DNA of 64,000 nt from JAGOEX01 sp964630905. GTDB lineage: Bacteria > UBP6 > UBA1177. Position numbers and translations under genes: made by a program. The notes below the pieces were generated by a model. It ran no database searches and was not told the origin of the DNA. It saw only the letters and a list, made by a program, of their open reading frames with translations. The DNA is taken from the NCBI GenBank assembly GCA_964630905.1, contig CAZVWR010000012.1:13343-77342 (forward strand). The letters are read 5' to 3'. Shown here in pieces: positions 19,319 to 27,821 of the stretch. Every line of letters begins with the position of its first letter. Within the stretch, counting starts at the first letter, position 1.

Positions 19319-20437
19319 TCAGAAATCCGACAGACGCTCCACAAAATCAGGTCGATCAACAAAGGGATTTCTATTTCCCTGAGCAGCTTCAATGCGATCA
19401 TTTCTCGTGCGTTCCCGCTCATCCACCGGATCATCAACATGCCACTGCCGAAGAACCGCTTCTTCCGCGGCTTTAATCCGCCCGTCCACCATATCTCCGT
19501 TATCATCAATGCAAAGATGAATATAACATTCGAACGCCCAGCGGACCGCCATATAAAAATGTGCCCTCGCAATATCACCCTTCCGGGAATCACGCACCTC
19601 AAACACAATGGATCCGGAATCACTCTGTCCTCTGTATGAGCAGTCACTTCCCACGACGCAGTAAGTGTCCGTCATCATGGAAACTTCACCGAAATCAAGT
19701 GTTCCCCGATCTGAATTCACCTGCACATCTGTGGGAAACAGATGATGGATATCGTATCCCGGCGGCGTATTCTCACCGTTACTTGAAACAATCTGACTTT
19801 TGGGCCACGAATGCTCACAGTTTAGTCCACTGCCGCCGTTGTACACTTCGCTTCGAGTTGCAGGACCTGGAATTGTCCTGCCACTGTACAGACATTCGAT
19901 TTCATCATTAAACACATCAATTCCACCATACATTGCGTCTCGGGCAGTATCATAATCAAACGGACTGTCAACTGCAATAAGGTTATACAGTGCCTCACGC
20001 AAAGACTCATCATAAAGCCCGTTTGTTGATGCGTAAGGATCATCGTAAGGATCATCGTCAGAAATCGTGTCTTCATCCACTGTTTCATCCGCAGTCTCAT
20101 CCACAGTCTCATCCACAGTTTCATCCGCAGTTTCATCCACAGCTTCATCCGCAGTTTCATCCACAGTTTCGTCCACAGTTTCGTCAACGGTTTCATCAAC
20201 GGTTTCATCAACGGTTTCGTCAACACCTTCGTCGGTGTTTTCATCGGTGTTTTCATCCGACTCCGTATCTTCCGACTCCGCCAAGGCTTCGTCGGACAAG
20301 TCGTCGGACAAGTCGTCAACTGTTTCATCCATTGTTTCATCAACAGTTTCGTCAGAGACCGGTTTATAATTTCCACCTGAAGAAGTATTACAGGAAACAA
20401 CACTCAAAAAAAGAAGTGCAATTAAAAGAAATCTCAT
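19319..20437 (-). CDS. Surface lipoprotein endonuclease I (EndA/NucM family) on an acidic stalk
   Basis: 372 residues: lipobox (LFLSVVSC before NTSSG), a long acidic repeat of the DETVDETVDETA kind (about residues 27-130), and an endonuclease I domain. Domain motifs are NCEHSWPKS (catalytic His209), DIHHLFPTD, RGDIARAHFYMA and GNRNPFVDRP. The family cuts DNA and RNA non-specifically with a metal ion, usually in the periplasm or outside the cell. Here the lipid anchor plus stalk suggests display on a membrane surface, perhaps for nutrient DNA or phosphate scavenging (inference). GGAGG precedes the ATG. Confidence 0.92.
   Translation of the reverse strand: MRFLLIALLFLSVVSCNTSSGGNYKPVSDETVDETMDETVDDLSDDLSDEALAESEDTESDENTDENTDEGVDETVDETVDETVDETVDETVDETADEAVDETADETVDETVDETADETVDEDTISDDDPYDDPYASTNGLYDESLREALYNLIAVDSPFDYDTARDAMYGGIDVFNDEIECLYSGRTIPGPATRSEVYNGGSGLNCEHSWPKSQIVSSNGENTPPGYDIHHLFPTDVQVNSDRGTLDFGEVSMMTDTYCVVGSDCSYRGQSDSGSIVFEVRDSRKGDIARAHFYMAVRWAFECYIHLCIDDNGDMVDGRIKAAEEAVLRQWHVDDPVDERERTRNDRIEAAQGNRNPFVDRPDFVERLSDF
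20072..20230 (-). repeat. 12-bp tandem repeat coding the DETV/DETA acidic stalk
   Basis: About a dozen imperfect 12-base units (plus-strand form TCATCCACAGTT and variants) within the endonuclease I gene. Related units also occur at about 20320-20355. The in-frame unit keeps translation intact if copy number changes. Confidence 0.85.
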
Positions 20438-20473
20438 TTCATACCTCCAAATTATGCAAGAACGAGCAAAATG

Positions 20474-20525
20474 ATTATACTTGAAAGATTCCTGAAAATA
20501 CAGTTTGACACCATCTTGACAAACT
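20474..20525 (-). promoter_or_regulatory. Possible promoter and operator upstream of the endonuclease I gene
   Basis: On the minus strand TATAAT (plus-strand ATTATA, 20474-20479) lies 36 bases before the start codon, but the -35 is poor. Just upstream is an inverted repeat AGTTTG (20502-20507) / CAAACT (20520-20525), which could bind a regulator. Confidence 0.3.
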
Positions 20526-20559
20526 CGGCACTGATATAAAAACTGACAGATGACAATAG

Positions 20560-20619
20560 AAACACAGGATTTTCGTCAATTTCTCTAACAAATTTGACAT
20601 GTTTTTTTATTGTTGCAAT
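20560..20619 (+). repeat. Dispersed 60-bp intergenic repeat, copy A
   Basis: Matches 28772-28831 with four mismatches in 60 positions. Contains TTGACA (20595-20600) followed by a T-rich run and TTGTTGCAAT. Copy A lies between two minus-strand genes and faces away from the endonuclease gene. Confidence 0.85.
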
Positions 20620-20639
20620 TTAAAATCAAAGGAAAACAT

Positions 20640-20659
20640 CATCCCTTGAAAAAGAGATG
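20640..20659 (-). terminator. Possible hairpin terminator of the VOC gene
   Basis: CATCCCTT, GAAA loop, AAGAGATG: seven of eight pairs form. On the minus strand it lies about 30 bases after the VOC stop and is followed by a T-rich stretch. Confidence 0.35.
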
Positions 20660-20689
20660 TTCCTCCTGAAATTTAGATCAAAAGTGAAA

Positions 20690-21055
20690 TTAATCGGTAT
20701 AAAACCCGATTTTGTTGCCTTCGCTGTCAATAATTATTGCAAAAGAACCTTTTCCTTCCGCTTCAATTTTTGTTTCAGGCGTGTGGATTTTTCCGCCATT
20801 GTTAAAAGCTTTTTCAAGAATAGTATCAAGTTGTCCTACTGCATTAAAGTGGATTAAAACACCATCTTTCCCGGGGTTAAAGTTTTCAGCATAGCTTAAT
20901 GCTCCGTTTACATTTGAATCTTCAGGGAAAAACGCCATCTTTTCTTCTTCACATTCACAAATTGAAAGTTTTGTTTCCAGCAAATTCTCATAGAAATTTA
21001 CTGCTCTGCTAAAATCAATAACCGGGATCTCAAAAAAACTGACAAGATTTCTCAT
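20690..21055 (-). CDS. VOC (glyoxalase/bleomycin-resistance-like) family protein
   Basis: 121 residues, a two-module vicinal-oxygen-chelate fold. It opens with FFEIPVIDFSRAVNFYENLLE and closes with GKGSFAIIIDSEGNKIGFYTD, which is the common small-protein layout of the family. Substrate and metal use cannot be assigned. Good ribosome site (AAGGAGG). Its upstream neighbour is an AraC-type regulator on the same strand (110-base gap), which could control it. Confidence 0.85.
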   Translation of the reverse strand: MRNLVSFFEIPVIDFSRAVNFYENLLETKLSICECEEEKMAFFPEDSNVNGALSYAENFNPGKDGVLIHFNAVGQLDTILEKAFNNGGKIHTPETKIEAEGKGSFAIIIDSEGNKIGFYTD

Positions 21056-21165
21056 TTTCTGCCTCCTTGTGCAAATAAATAAAACTCCGGAATTTTTCCG
21101 GACACACTGAACAGTATCAAAAGCCGGATAATTTAATTGAAATATTGCGACAAAATATGAGTGTT

Positions 21166-21978
21166 TTATAAATAAAAATCTGAAAAAGCAGAATATTTGA
21201 AAAAATACTGCCCTGGAGTCAACGATGTTATAGATTTGAAGTCATTTATAAAATGTGCCTGATCAGAATATCCCGATTCAAATGCAAGACGAGTAAGCGA
21301 GATGTCTGGATTTTTCTGTTTTATGGAAAGGGTTTTCTGAAATCTGATAACTTTTGAAAAATCTTTCAATGTTACACCTGTATGATTCATAAACATTCTT
21401 TCAAGGTTTCTTTTGCTGCAGAAAACCATATCTGCCAACTTGCTTATTTTGATTCCTCCCCCACTTTCAGATATAAGGGAAACAGACATCGAAACCCTCT
21501 CTTCCAACTCCTTCTCTTTTTTTGCTATCATTTTCAGAAAATAATCTTCAATAATTTTGATCTTACCGGAAAAATCCTGAACTTCTGACATCCTTTCAGC
21601 AACAAACTTGAGTTCCTTTTCTAACAAATAGGTTGCATCTTCATACTCATCGGAAATCAGTGAAGGATTAAAATTAAAAAGAACTTTTGCGGCATCAGGC
21701 TTTACAGCGAGAATTAAAAAGTTGCTTGAACCTTCTATTTCAAGCTCTGTCTGTTTTGTGAACAGTCCTGAAACCGAAACCGTTGCAACCCTGTCTGTTC
21801 CTGAAATTTTAACCAAAGACATTCTGCCGCCGAAATTGAACATAATTTGAGCAAATCCGGATGGCACAATAAGTTCCTTGCAAAAACCATCTCCGCTCTT
21901 CTTTATGTCAAGACCCCATGCATAAGCAATATAGTCTGACAACGGCTTTTTAAATATTCGTACGGTGCACTCCATCAT
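21166..21978 (-). CDS. AraC-family transcriptional regulator
   Basis: 270 residues. The N-terminal half is a cupin-like sensing domain without a clear ligand motif. The C-terminal double helix-turn-helix is evident: ISKLADMVFCSKRNLERMF, then LTRLAFESGYSDQAHFINDF and TPGQYF. It probably regulates the adjacent VOC gene or itself. Two adjacent ATG codons are possible starts and neither has a strong ribosome site. Confidence 0.88.
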   Translation of the reverse strand: MMECTVRIFKKPLSDYIAYAWGLDIKKSGDGFCKELIVPSGFAQIMFNFGGRMSLVKISGTDRVATVSVSGLFTKQTELEIEGSSNFLILAVKPDAAKVLFNFNPSLISDEYEDATYLLEKELKFVAERMSEVQDFSGKIKIIEDYFLKMIAKKEKELEERVSMSVSLISESGGGIKISKLADMVFCSKRNLERMFMNHTGVTLKDFSKVIRFQKTLSIKQKNPDISLTRLAFESGYSDQAHFINDFKSITSLTPGQYFFKYSAFSDFYL

Positions 21979-22048
21979 TCAACCATCAGATAAATCCACG
22001 AACATTATACTCAAACCTAATCAAATGAATTGAAAAAATGCGACAAAT

Positions 22049-22480
22049 TCATCCAATAATTCTAACGCTCTCAACATCGCCGACAGAAAGCCAGTCATCC
22101 ATGTTTCCATAATTGCTCTTGTCAATATGAAATTGTTTGATCTCTTTGAACTCTTCTATTTCAATCAAAACAAGATATCTCTTTCCTGCCCACTTCTGAA
22201 TTTGTTTTTCTGTCAGATTCAGCTTTTTCTGATTCTGCATTACAAGATTTTTAGATTCTTCCTCATTCATTTTTTCAGAACTGAAAACCAATGAGACAAC
22301 CGCCTTTGACTTAACTAACCCATCAGCATTATTGTTGATAAAATACAGCATATCTCCCTTGTTAACTCTTCCATGGGGCAGTTTTCTTCCTGTCGCACCT
22401 CTTATAATCATAGTTTTGCTTCCTTCTGACAGTTTTTCAAATTCTTTTGCCTTTGCATCCAGATAAACTATGTGGTCCAT
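22049..22480 (-). CDS. ASCH/PUA-like domain protein
   Basis: 143 residues. The segment TMIIRGATGRKLPHGRVNKGDMLYFINN and the C-terminal RYLVLIEIEEFKEI resemble small ASCH-type (RNA-binding PUA-like) proteins found in many bacteria. The fold call rests on memory of related sequences. Strong AAGGAGGAG before the ATG. Downstream of the serine hydrolase gene by 21 bases on the same strand, so possibly the last gene of that operon. Confidence 0.6.
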   Translation of the reverse strand: MDHIVYLDAKAKEFEKLSEGSKTMIIRGATGRKLPHGRVNKGDMLYFINNNADGLVKSKAVVSLVFSSEKMNEEESKNLVMQNQKKLNLTEKQIQKWAGKRYLVLIEIEEFKEIKQFHIDKSNYGNMDDWLSVGDVESVRIIG

Positions 22481-22501
22481 TTTCTCCTCCTTTCAATAAA
22501 A

Positions 22502-23956
22502 TTAATAATCCCTGTGGTTAAATAGAACATTCAGCAGCATAACCGTTGCAAAAAACAAAGCCGAATATGCAAGAACCGGGGTTGCGGCAGGAAATATCGA
22601 GGTAATAAAAAGATAATCCTGACATAAACACCAGATGAGCACAAAATATATGTCTATCGAAATCACAAACTGAACAATTCTTTTTGCAAGTGATTTGTCT
22701 GAGAACGGATTGAACTTTCTTTTTCCTGAAAAGATCCCATGCAGAAGTCTGAACAACATTAAAAATGAGAAAAAGAGAATAATGTTGATGATTATCCAAA
22801 CTGCGGCATCACCTTTTGCAATAATACCCATTCCGACAGAGTCAAATCTGTTGAACTGAGCCCAGTCTTCCAAAATAACAGAGAACATCGGCCATGACCT
22901 TTGACTGTTTGCAAAAATGACAATGCCATCTCCCGATTCAGGAACAAAATGGAAATGTGTCATCCAGCCAAGCCCCTGACCACCATGTGAAACAGCTTTC
23001 ATTCCGTTTGGAAAAGTCTCTAAAAAATGTCCAAACCCGTAAGAATCAAAAACTGCACTGAAAAGCCCGCTCATCTCAATTTGAGGAGAGTGAATTTCAT
23101 CAATTAATTCAGAACTTAAAACTTTCAAGGTATTCTCATTGAACTTTGTCATTGAAGCAGAAACAAACTTTGAAATATCTCCGACAGTTGAAAAAAGTCC
23201 GCCTGAAGCATTTCCCGCATAAAAATAAACAGGGATCTCTTCTCCGTCTATTTTATAACCTTTTGGAACATCGGGAAACCGGTCGGGACTATATTGAAAT
23301 CCCGAATTAGTCATTCCAAGCGGAAGAAGAACAGATTTTTCCATATAAATTGCAAAATTTTCCCCTGTAACCTCCTCAATAAGCAGTTCAAGAAGATTAA
23401 ATCCCGCATTTGAATAGATAAATGATCTGCCCGGCTTATCAACCATTTTCAGATCAGGCAGGAGCACTTTTTTTAATGGCGGTCTTATTTCTGAGGGTGA
23501 GTAATGAACTCCGATAGTTCCAAGCCCAAGTCCCGAAGAGTTGCTCAAAAGATCTCTGGTTGTAATTTCTTTAAACAGCGAATCATCCGCAGGAAGTTCA
23601 AAAGTCTTGAAATATTTGTAAACCGGTTCATCAAGATCAATCTTTCCATCCTGAACAAGCGTCATAACTCCCCATGCCGTCAACGATTTTGAAATTGAAT
23701 GAACCATGCATAAATCAGTTGTCTTTAATTCTTTTTTCAAACTTACATCTGCATATCCAAAAGATCTTTCCCATACTGTTTTTCCATCTTTTATTAAAGC
23801 TGTAACCGTTCCCGGCACTTCAAACCTTTCCATTAAAAGCGGAATTCTGTTATCAAGATGGTCGGTAAAATCGTCAACTGAACAGAATTTCTTTTCGCAT
23901 CCCAAAACAAACCCTGCAAATAAAACCAATGTTATCAAATACTTAAAGCTTTTCAT
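22502..23956 (-). CDS. Serine beta-lactamase-family hydrolase, lipoprotein with C-terminal TM helices
   Basis: 484 residues. Lipobox FVLGC (Cys20), then a class C/penicillin-binding-protein-like domain with SxxK (Ser87-Lys90, HSISKS), the YSN motif (IYSNAGFNLL) and an HGG triad (SHGGQGLGW). Three to four hydrophobic helices fill the last 120 residues. Such proteins are usually peptidases or esterases rather than antibiotic-resistance enzymes. It lies 9 bases after the Omp85-like gene, so they are co-transcribed. Strong AGGAGG site. Confidence 0.88.
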   Translation of the reverse strand: MKSFKYLITLVLFAGFVLGCEKKFCSVDDFTDHLDNRIPLLMERFEVPGTVTALIKDGKTVWERSFGYADVSLKKELKTTDLCMVHSISKSLTAWGVMTLVQDGKIDLDEPVYKYFKTFELPADDSLFKEITTRDLLSNSSGLGLGTIGVHYSPSEIRPPLKKVLLPDLKMVDKPGRSFIYSNAGFNLLELLIEEVTGENFAIYMEKSVLLPLGMTNSGFQYSPDRFPDVPKGYKIDGEEIPVYFYAGNASGGLFSTVGDISKFVSASMTKFNENTLKVLSSELIDEIHSPQIEMSGLFSAVFDSYGFGHFLETFPNGMKAVSHGGQGLGWMTHFHFVPESGDGIVIFANSQRSWPMFSVILEDWAQFNRFDSVGMGIIAKGDAAVWIIINIILFFSFLMLFRLLHGIFSGKRKFNPFSDKSLAKRIVQFVISIDIYFVLIWCLCQDYLFITSIFPAATPVLAYSALFFATVMLLNVLFNHRDY

Positions 23957-23965
23957 GACTTCCTC

Positions 23966-25042
23966 CTAAAATGCCTGCATAATGCTTAAATAATAGCTGA
24001 ATTTTCCTTCTCTATTGACTGCAACATCAAATCTTATCGGTATCTTTTCTCTTCTATCAAGCATAAGCCTAAGTCCCACGCCTCCTGCAAAAGCTGTTCT
24101 TTCAGGATCAAAAGAAAGAGGTCCGGGAGCAACATTCCCAGCTGCGAAAAATGCAGTCGCTTCAAATCTCCAGTAAATCGGGAATCTGTATTCAACCTGT
24201 CCAGCGATCATACACTTATCAAGATAGTATCCCTTGTAATATCCGCGAAGCATTTCTTCTCCGCCAAGTGGCGCCATCATCTGAAAAGGCACTGTCCCTG
24301 CATTGATGTTGTAAATGAATTGAAATGCCAGAACATGATCTTTAAAAACATTGAAATACTGTCTGTGATCAATGAAAAAGTTTATAAAAGAGCGTTCCAT
24401 TCCATACCTTAAGACCTTGATTTCAGTGAGAAATCCATTAAGCGGATAAAAAGTCCCATCTCTTTTGTCAACAAGAAGTCTTATTCCGAAACCGTATTTT
24501 TCAATTCCGTCCGCCCCCTCAATGTTGTCATTTTCAAGCATCCCTTGTGACTTTTTCTTTTTTATATTCATTTTCCAAATATCAAATGCCGGTCCGAGAT
24601 AAATTCCTTTATTTACTGCAAGCCCCAGAAATGCTTTGAACTTTATGTCTTCCTTAAGATATTTTTCCTTGTTTTTATCATTATTGTTGTCGCCAATACC
24701 GAAAAAAACTTCAGGAGATTTATTTGCCGCAAGGAAAAAAGTTGTCAGAATTTTTTCATTTACCGGATAAAAATCTGTTCTGAACATTCCCATGAACTGG
24801 TTTTTCAGCGTGTAAATTCCTGAAAGCTTAATTGTGTCCTGAACTGAGTTTCTGTTTTCAGGCTCTCTATTATAATACCCAATGCCAGTTGCACCGAACA
24901 TGAATGATGTTTCAGGAGTATATGCAACTATAGGAAGAGCAACTGCTCCAAGTTTTTTCTTCTCACTTTTTTTCTCCTGCTCATAACTGAACAAAATCAG
25001 CGGAAAAACCATCAGAATGAACAAAATCACTGTTTTTTTCAT
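23966..25042 (-). CDS. Omp85/BamA-type outer-membrane barrel without POTRA domains
   Basis: 358 residues. A signal peptide (ending LILFS) and a Lys/Glu-rich segment precede a barrel of alternating strands. The family's conserved LRGYYKGYYLDK (RGY/F motif), the VEYRFPI strand and the C-terminal Phe are visible. No POTRA repeats are present, as in the short 'surface antigen' or patatin-associated barrels. It is first in an operon with the serine hydrolase; the pair may form a surface or export module. Divergent from the membrane AraC regulator with repeated sites in between. Confidence 0.82.
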   Translation of the reverse strand: MKKTVILFILMVFPLILFSYEQEKKSEKKKLGAVALPIVAYTPETSFMFGATGIGYYNREPENRNSVQDTIKLSGIYTLKNQFMGMFRTDFYPVNEKILTTFFLAANKSPEVFFGIGDNNNDKNKEKYLKEDIKFKAFLGLAVNKGIYLGPAFDIWKMNIKKKKSQGMLENDNIEGADGIEKYGFGIRLLVDKRDGTFYPLNGFLTEIKVLRYGMERSFINFFIDHRQYFNVFKDHVLAFQFIYNINAGTVPFQMMAPLGGEEMLRGYYKGYYLDKCMIAGQVEYRFPIYWRFEATAFFAAGNVAPGPLSFDPERTAFAGGVGLRLMLDRREKIPIRFDVAVNREGKFSYYLSIMQAF

Positions 25043-25121
25043 TTTTCGTCTCCATCACGAAAATTAACCATTCACAACTTCATTTTTGCATTCTTGAAAA
25101 TTATTTACGCCCCAATTCGCG

Positions 25122-25173
25122 TTTCAGGACAAACTTGAATTTTCCGGACTTGAACAATTAAGGTTTCAGGACA
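25122..25173. promoter_or_regulatory. Three decamer sites in the divergent Omp85/regulator intergenic region
   Basis: TTTCAGGACA (25122-25131), TTTCCGGACT (25141-25150) and TTTCAGGACA (25164-25173), all in one orientation and each followed within ten bases by a TTGA-like element. They sit midway between the divergent genes and are good candidates for binding by the adjacent AraC-type protein (inference). Confidence 0.55.
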
Positions 25174-25274
25174 TTTGATCCTAATAATTTCAATGGGTTG
25201 CGAAAACATCAATAATTTGACTATTTTTTGCTGATTTTGTATTTTTACTTGTTTTGTTTTTTTAAAAGGGTTTT

Positions 25275-26384
25275 ATGATAACAGTCTTTTTTGCAGGAGC
25301 CATTCAGGCTTTTCTGATATCTGTTTCTTTCTTTTTCAGGAAACAGAATTCAAAAGGAAACATTTTTATCTCAATTTTTCTTTTTATTTTTTCTCTTGAA
25401 CTTCTTTTTTCAGCATATTATGCTTCTGATATTCCTCTTTATTTTCCTCACCTGATCCATCTTGACGGACCGATGTCAATGTTTTACGGACCGCTTGTTT
25501 TCTGGTATGTCGCTTTTACAACTGCTCAAAAATCAAAGTTTACCAAAACTGATATTCTTCACATAATTCCTTTTGTTCTCCTTGTAATTTATAAGCTGCC
25601 GTCGTTCTTTTTAAAAAGTGCGGCATGGAAAGTTGAATTTTTTAAGACCAACATACTTGGCACAAGAGACCTTGAGTTTTATCTGCTTAATATCATTATA
25701 TTTATCCAAGTCGGATTTTATCTTGTTTATGCGTTGAGAAGCTACAGATCTTTTAAAAAATCTTTGTCCGATACTTTTTCCAACTATGAAGGGGTTGATC
25801 TTAAATGGCTTTTTATCATGCTTATTTCAGGCATTGTGATATGGTCTTTTTTTCTTTTTATGTTTGTTCTTGCGTTATTTGGATTCAACTCTGCCACAGC
25901 TAATGCAGTCAATGCACTTTTTCTTGCCGGATGGGTTTTCTTTTTCGGATTTACCGCCCTGACTGTACCTTTTCATAAAAGAGAAGTTCTTGAAAAGGTT
26001 TCAACTGTTTCAGAAAAGAAAGAAAACTTTGAAAATATTGATGATCTTATTTCAATTGCCAACGAAATAGATAAACTTATGAATGAAGAAAAACCATATC
26101 TTGATCCCGATCTAACAATCGTCTCTTTATCAGAAAAGACGGGACTTCCTCACTATCTTATTTCTAAAGCAATAAACCGTGTTAAAGAATGCAATTTTCA
26201 TACATATATCAATAAATACAGAGTCGAAGAAGTTAAAAAACTTCTTGCTGACCCTGAAAACTCTAAAAAATTCACACTTCTTGCACTTGCTCTTGACAGC
26301 GGATTTAAATCAAAATCGGCATTTAATGACATATTTAAGAAGTTTACCGGGCTGACTCCTAAAGAGTTTAGAAAAACTTTCTGA
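25275..26384 (+). CDS. Membrane-bound AraC-family regulator
   Basis: 369 residues. About seven hydrophobic helices (residues 1-235) are followed by a cytoplasmic linker and an AraC-type double helix-turn-helix at the C-terminus. HTH landmarks are LTIVSLSEKTGLPHYLISKAI, LLALALDSGFKSKSAFNDIF and FTGLTPKEFRK. It probably senses an extracellular or membrane signal and controls the divergent Omp85/hydrolase operon through the repeated decamers. ATG with a modest AAGGG site. Ends 8 bases before a convergent ABC permease stop. Confidence 0.88.
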   Translation: MITVFFAGAIQAFLISVSFFFRKQNSKGNIFISIFLFIFSLELLFSAYYASDIPLYFPHLIHLDGPMSMFYGPLVFWYVAFTTAQKSKFTKTDILHIIPFVLLVIYKLPSFFLKSAAWKVEFFKTNILGTRDLEFYLLNIIIFIQVGFYLVYALRSYRSFKKSLSDTFSNYEGVDLKWLFIMLISGIVIWSFFLFMFVLALFGFNSATANAVNALFLAGWVFFFGFTALTVPFHKREVLEKVSTVSEKKENFENIDDLISIANEIDKLMNEEKPYLDPDLTIVSLSEKTGLPHYLISKAINRVKECNFHTYINKYRVEEVKKLLADPENSKKFTLLALALDSGFKSKSAFNDIFKKFTGLTPKEFRKTF

Positions 26385-26391
26385 TTTTGTA

Positions 26392-27120
26392 TCAATCCAC
26401 TTTCTTAACAAAGATTCTGATGCAGAAAATAATTATTGAAATGTGGATTAAAAGTGCGCAGAAAACTATCATCGGAAGATCGAGAAAACCGATGTTTTTT
26501 CCTGTGATTATTGCACTTACCCATGTTTGAGGAACTATGAAAAAAAGGATGCTCCATTTTGAGACAAGAAAATAGTTGGCAATTGGGGGAATTATCATCA
26601 TTCCGAGCAGTTTTCCTATTGCAAGTCCTTCAACTTTGTTGGATGCATTAGAAGCCATTAAAAAAGAAAAAACCGGTGCCTGCAAAGCAAGCAGTATTGA
26701 AACAATCAACAAATTCAGCATGTTGATTGCATAAATGTCATAAAGGGCTAAATAGAAAACAACTGAAACTAAAAAGGTGAAAACAATGGGAACTGTCATC
26801 CTGAAAACAAGATATCCTCTTTTTGTCAATGGTGTCACGGCGTAGTAATTTATCATTGATTCATCCCGTTCATCAAGAATTATAAAGCCGATGACAAGTC
26901 CGACCATCATGGGGATAAGCAATGAAAAAAATGAAATTATCATGGGGTAGTCTGAAATTATGTCATAATCAAAGAATTGAATGACTTGTTCCCGTGCAAC
27001 GGAAAGAAATATTCTAAGCACGACTATAATTATGAGAGGAGCAACAGCAGTCATTGTCTGCATTGGATCTCTGACAATGTTCCTGATGTCGGCAATAGTG
27101 AATTTTATCAGTTTTTTCAT
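26392..27120 (-). CDS. ABC-2-type transporter permease
   Basis: 242 residues with about six TM helices. Last gene of a three-gene exporter: its start overlaps the preceding permease stop by one base. The loop containing ILDERDESMINYYAVTPLTKRGY is the usual cytoplasmic coupling segment (the 'ERE...TP' region) of ABC-2 exporters. With its partner permease it would form the membrane pore. Substrate unknown; drug or lipid export is plausible. Confidence 0.85.
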   Translation of the reverse strand: MKKLIKFTIADIRNIVRDPMQTMTAVAPLIIIVVLRIFLSVAREQVIQFFDYDIISDYPMIISFFSLLIPMMVGLVIGFIILDERDESMINYYAVTPLTKRGYLVFRMTVPIVFTFLVSVVFYLALYDIYAINMLNLLIVSILLALQAPVFSFLMASNASNKVEGLAIGKLLGMMIIPPIANYFLVSKWSILFFIVPQTWVSAIITGKNIGFLDLPMIVFCALLIHISIIIFCIRIFVKKVD

Positions 27121-27821
27121 CAGTTTTTCCCGTTTTTTAAAATTTCAAACCGGTAAAACCATTTTTTTGCAATAAAAAGCATTCCGCAGTTCCAGAATAA
27201 AAGAGAAATGAGTGACGCTGTTTTTTCAAAAAAGGTGAGTTCTTTTATCAGCACACTGAAAAGAGTGACTGTCGCATAAGTCGGGAAGATCATAAATAGA
27301 CTGCTTTTAAAAATCCCGATAAAATCAACTATGGGGACAAAAAATATCATCGTGAACACAATTGCGTTAAAAAAGTATTTGTTGACGGTTTTTGATCTTA
27401 CGGCAATTGCAATTCCTGTAAAAATAAAAAATGTTGAACTGAGTATCGCTCCCGCTGAAAAAAGTAGGAATTCATCAGGAAAACCGAAAGCAGTTAAGGC
27501 AATGAAAACACTTGCAAAATACGAAAGAATGGTGAGAGATACCGTTTTTGAGAAAAGATATTCTCCGACCTTCACAGGAGTGACAAAAATTGACTGGAGA
27601 GTGTTCTGATCTCTTTCAAGAAGAATAAGTCCGCCCACAAAAAAGAATCCAAGAACTGTAGTGTCTGAAAAAAGGATAAATATTGTGAGAAAATCTTTTA
27701 TAACTCCTGAAACATTTGAAATTATTGAACAATACACCGCAAGAATAAAGAAGTATGCATAATAGAATCTGTGTCTGAACTGAAAAAGAATATCGTGTTT
27801 TAGAAGAGAAACTGCTCTCAA
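27120..27821 (-). CDS. ABC-2-type transporter permease (partner)
   Basis: 233 residues, about six TM helices, with the coupling segment LERDQNTLQSIFVTPVKVGEY. Its start overlaps the ATPase gene end by four bases. Its size and place suggest a heterodimeric pore with the next gene's product. Related pairs include putative fluoroquinolone exporters, but drug specificity cannot be inferred here. Confidence 0.85.
   Translation of the reverse strand: MRAVSLLKHDILFQFRHRFYYAYFFILAVYCSIISNVSGVIKDFLTIFILFSDTTVLGFFFVGGLILLERDQNTLQSIFVTPVKVGEYLFSKTVSLTILSYFASVFIALTAFGFPDEFLLFSAGAILSSTFFIFTGIAIAVRSKTVNKYFFNAIVFTMIFFVPIVDFIGIFKSSLFMIFPTYATVTLFSVLIKELTFFEKTASLISLLFWNCGMLFIAKKWFYRFEILKNGKN

Noticed and set aside
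20072..20230. Possible CRISPR array
   Set aside because: Units are 12 bases, directly adjacent without spacers, and keep the reading frame of a coding gene.
20067..20369. Plus-strand frame coding a Ser/Thr/Val repeat protein (SSTVSSTVSS)
   Set aside because: It is the antisense reading of the DETV stalk repeat of the endonuclease I gene; no ribosome site or promoter, and the minus-strand gene has a signal peptide and catalytic domain.
22502..23956. Antibiotic-resistance beta-lactamase
   Set aside because: Lipobox plus C-terminal TM helices and an Omp85 partner are unlike AmpC; the fold is shared by many esterases and peptidases.
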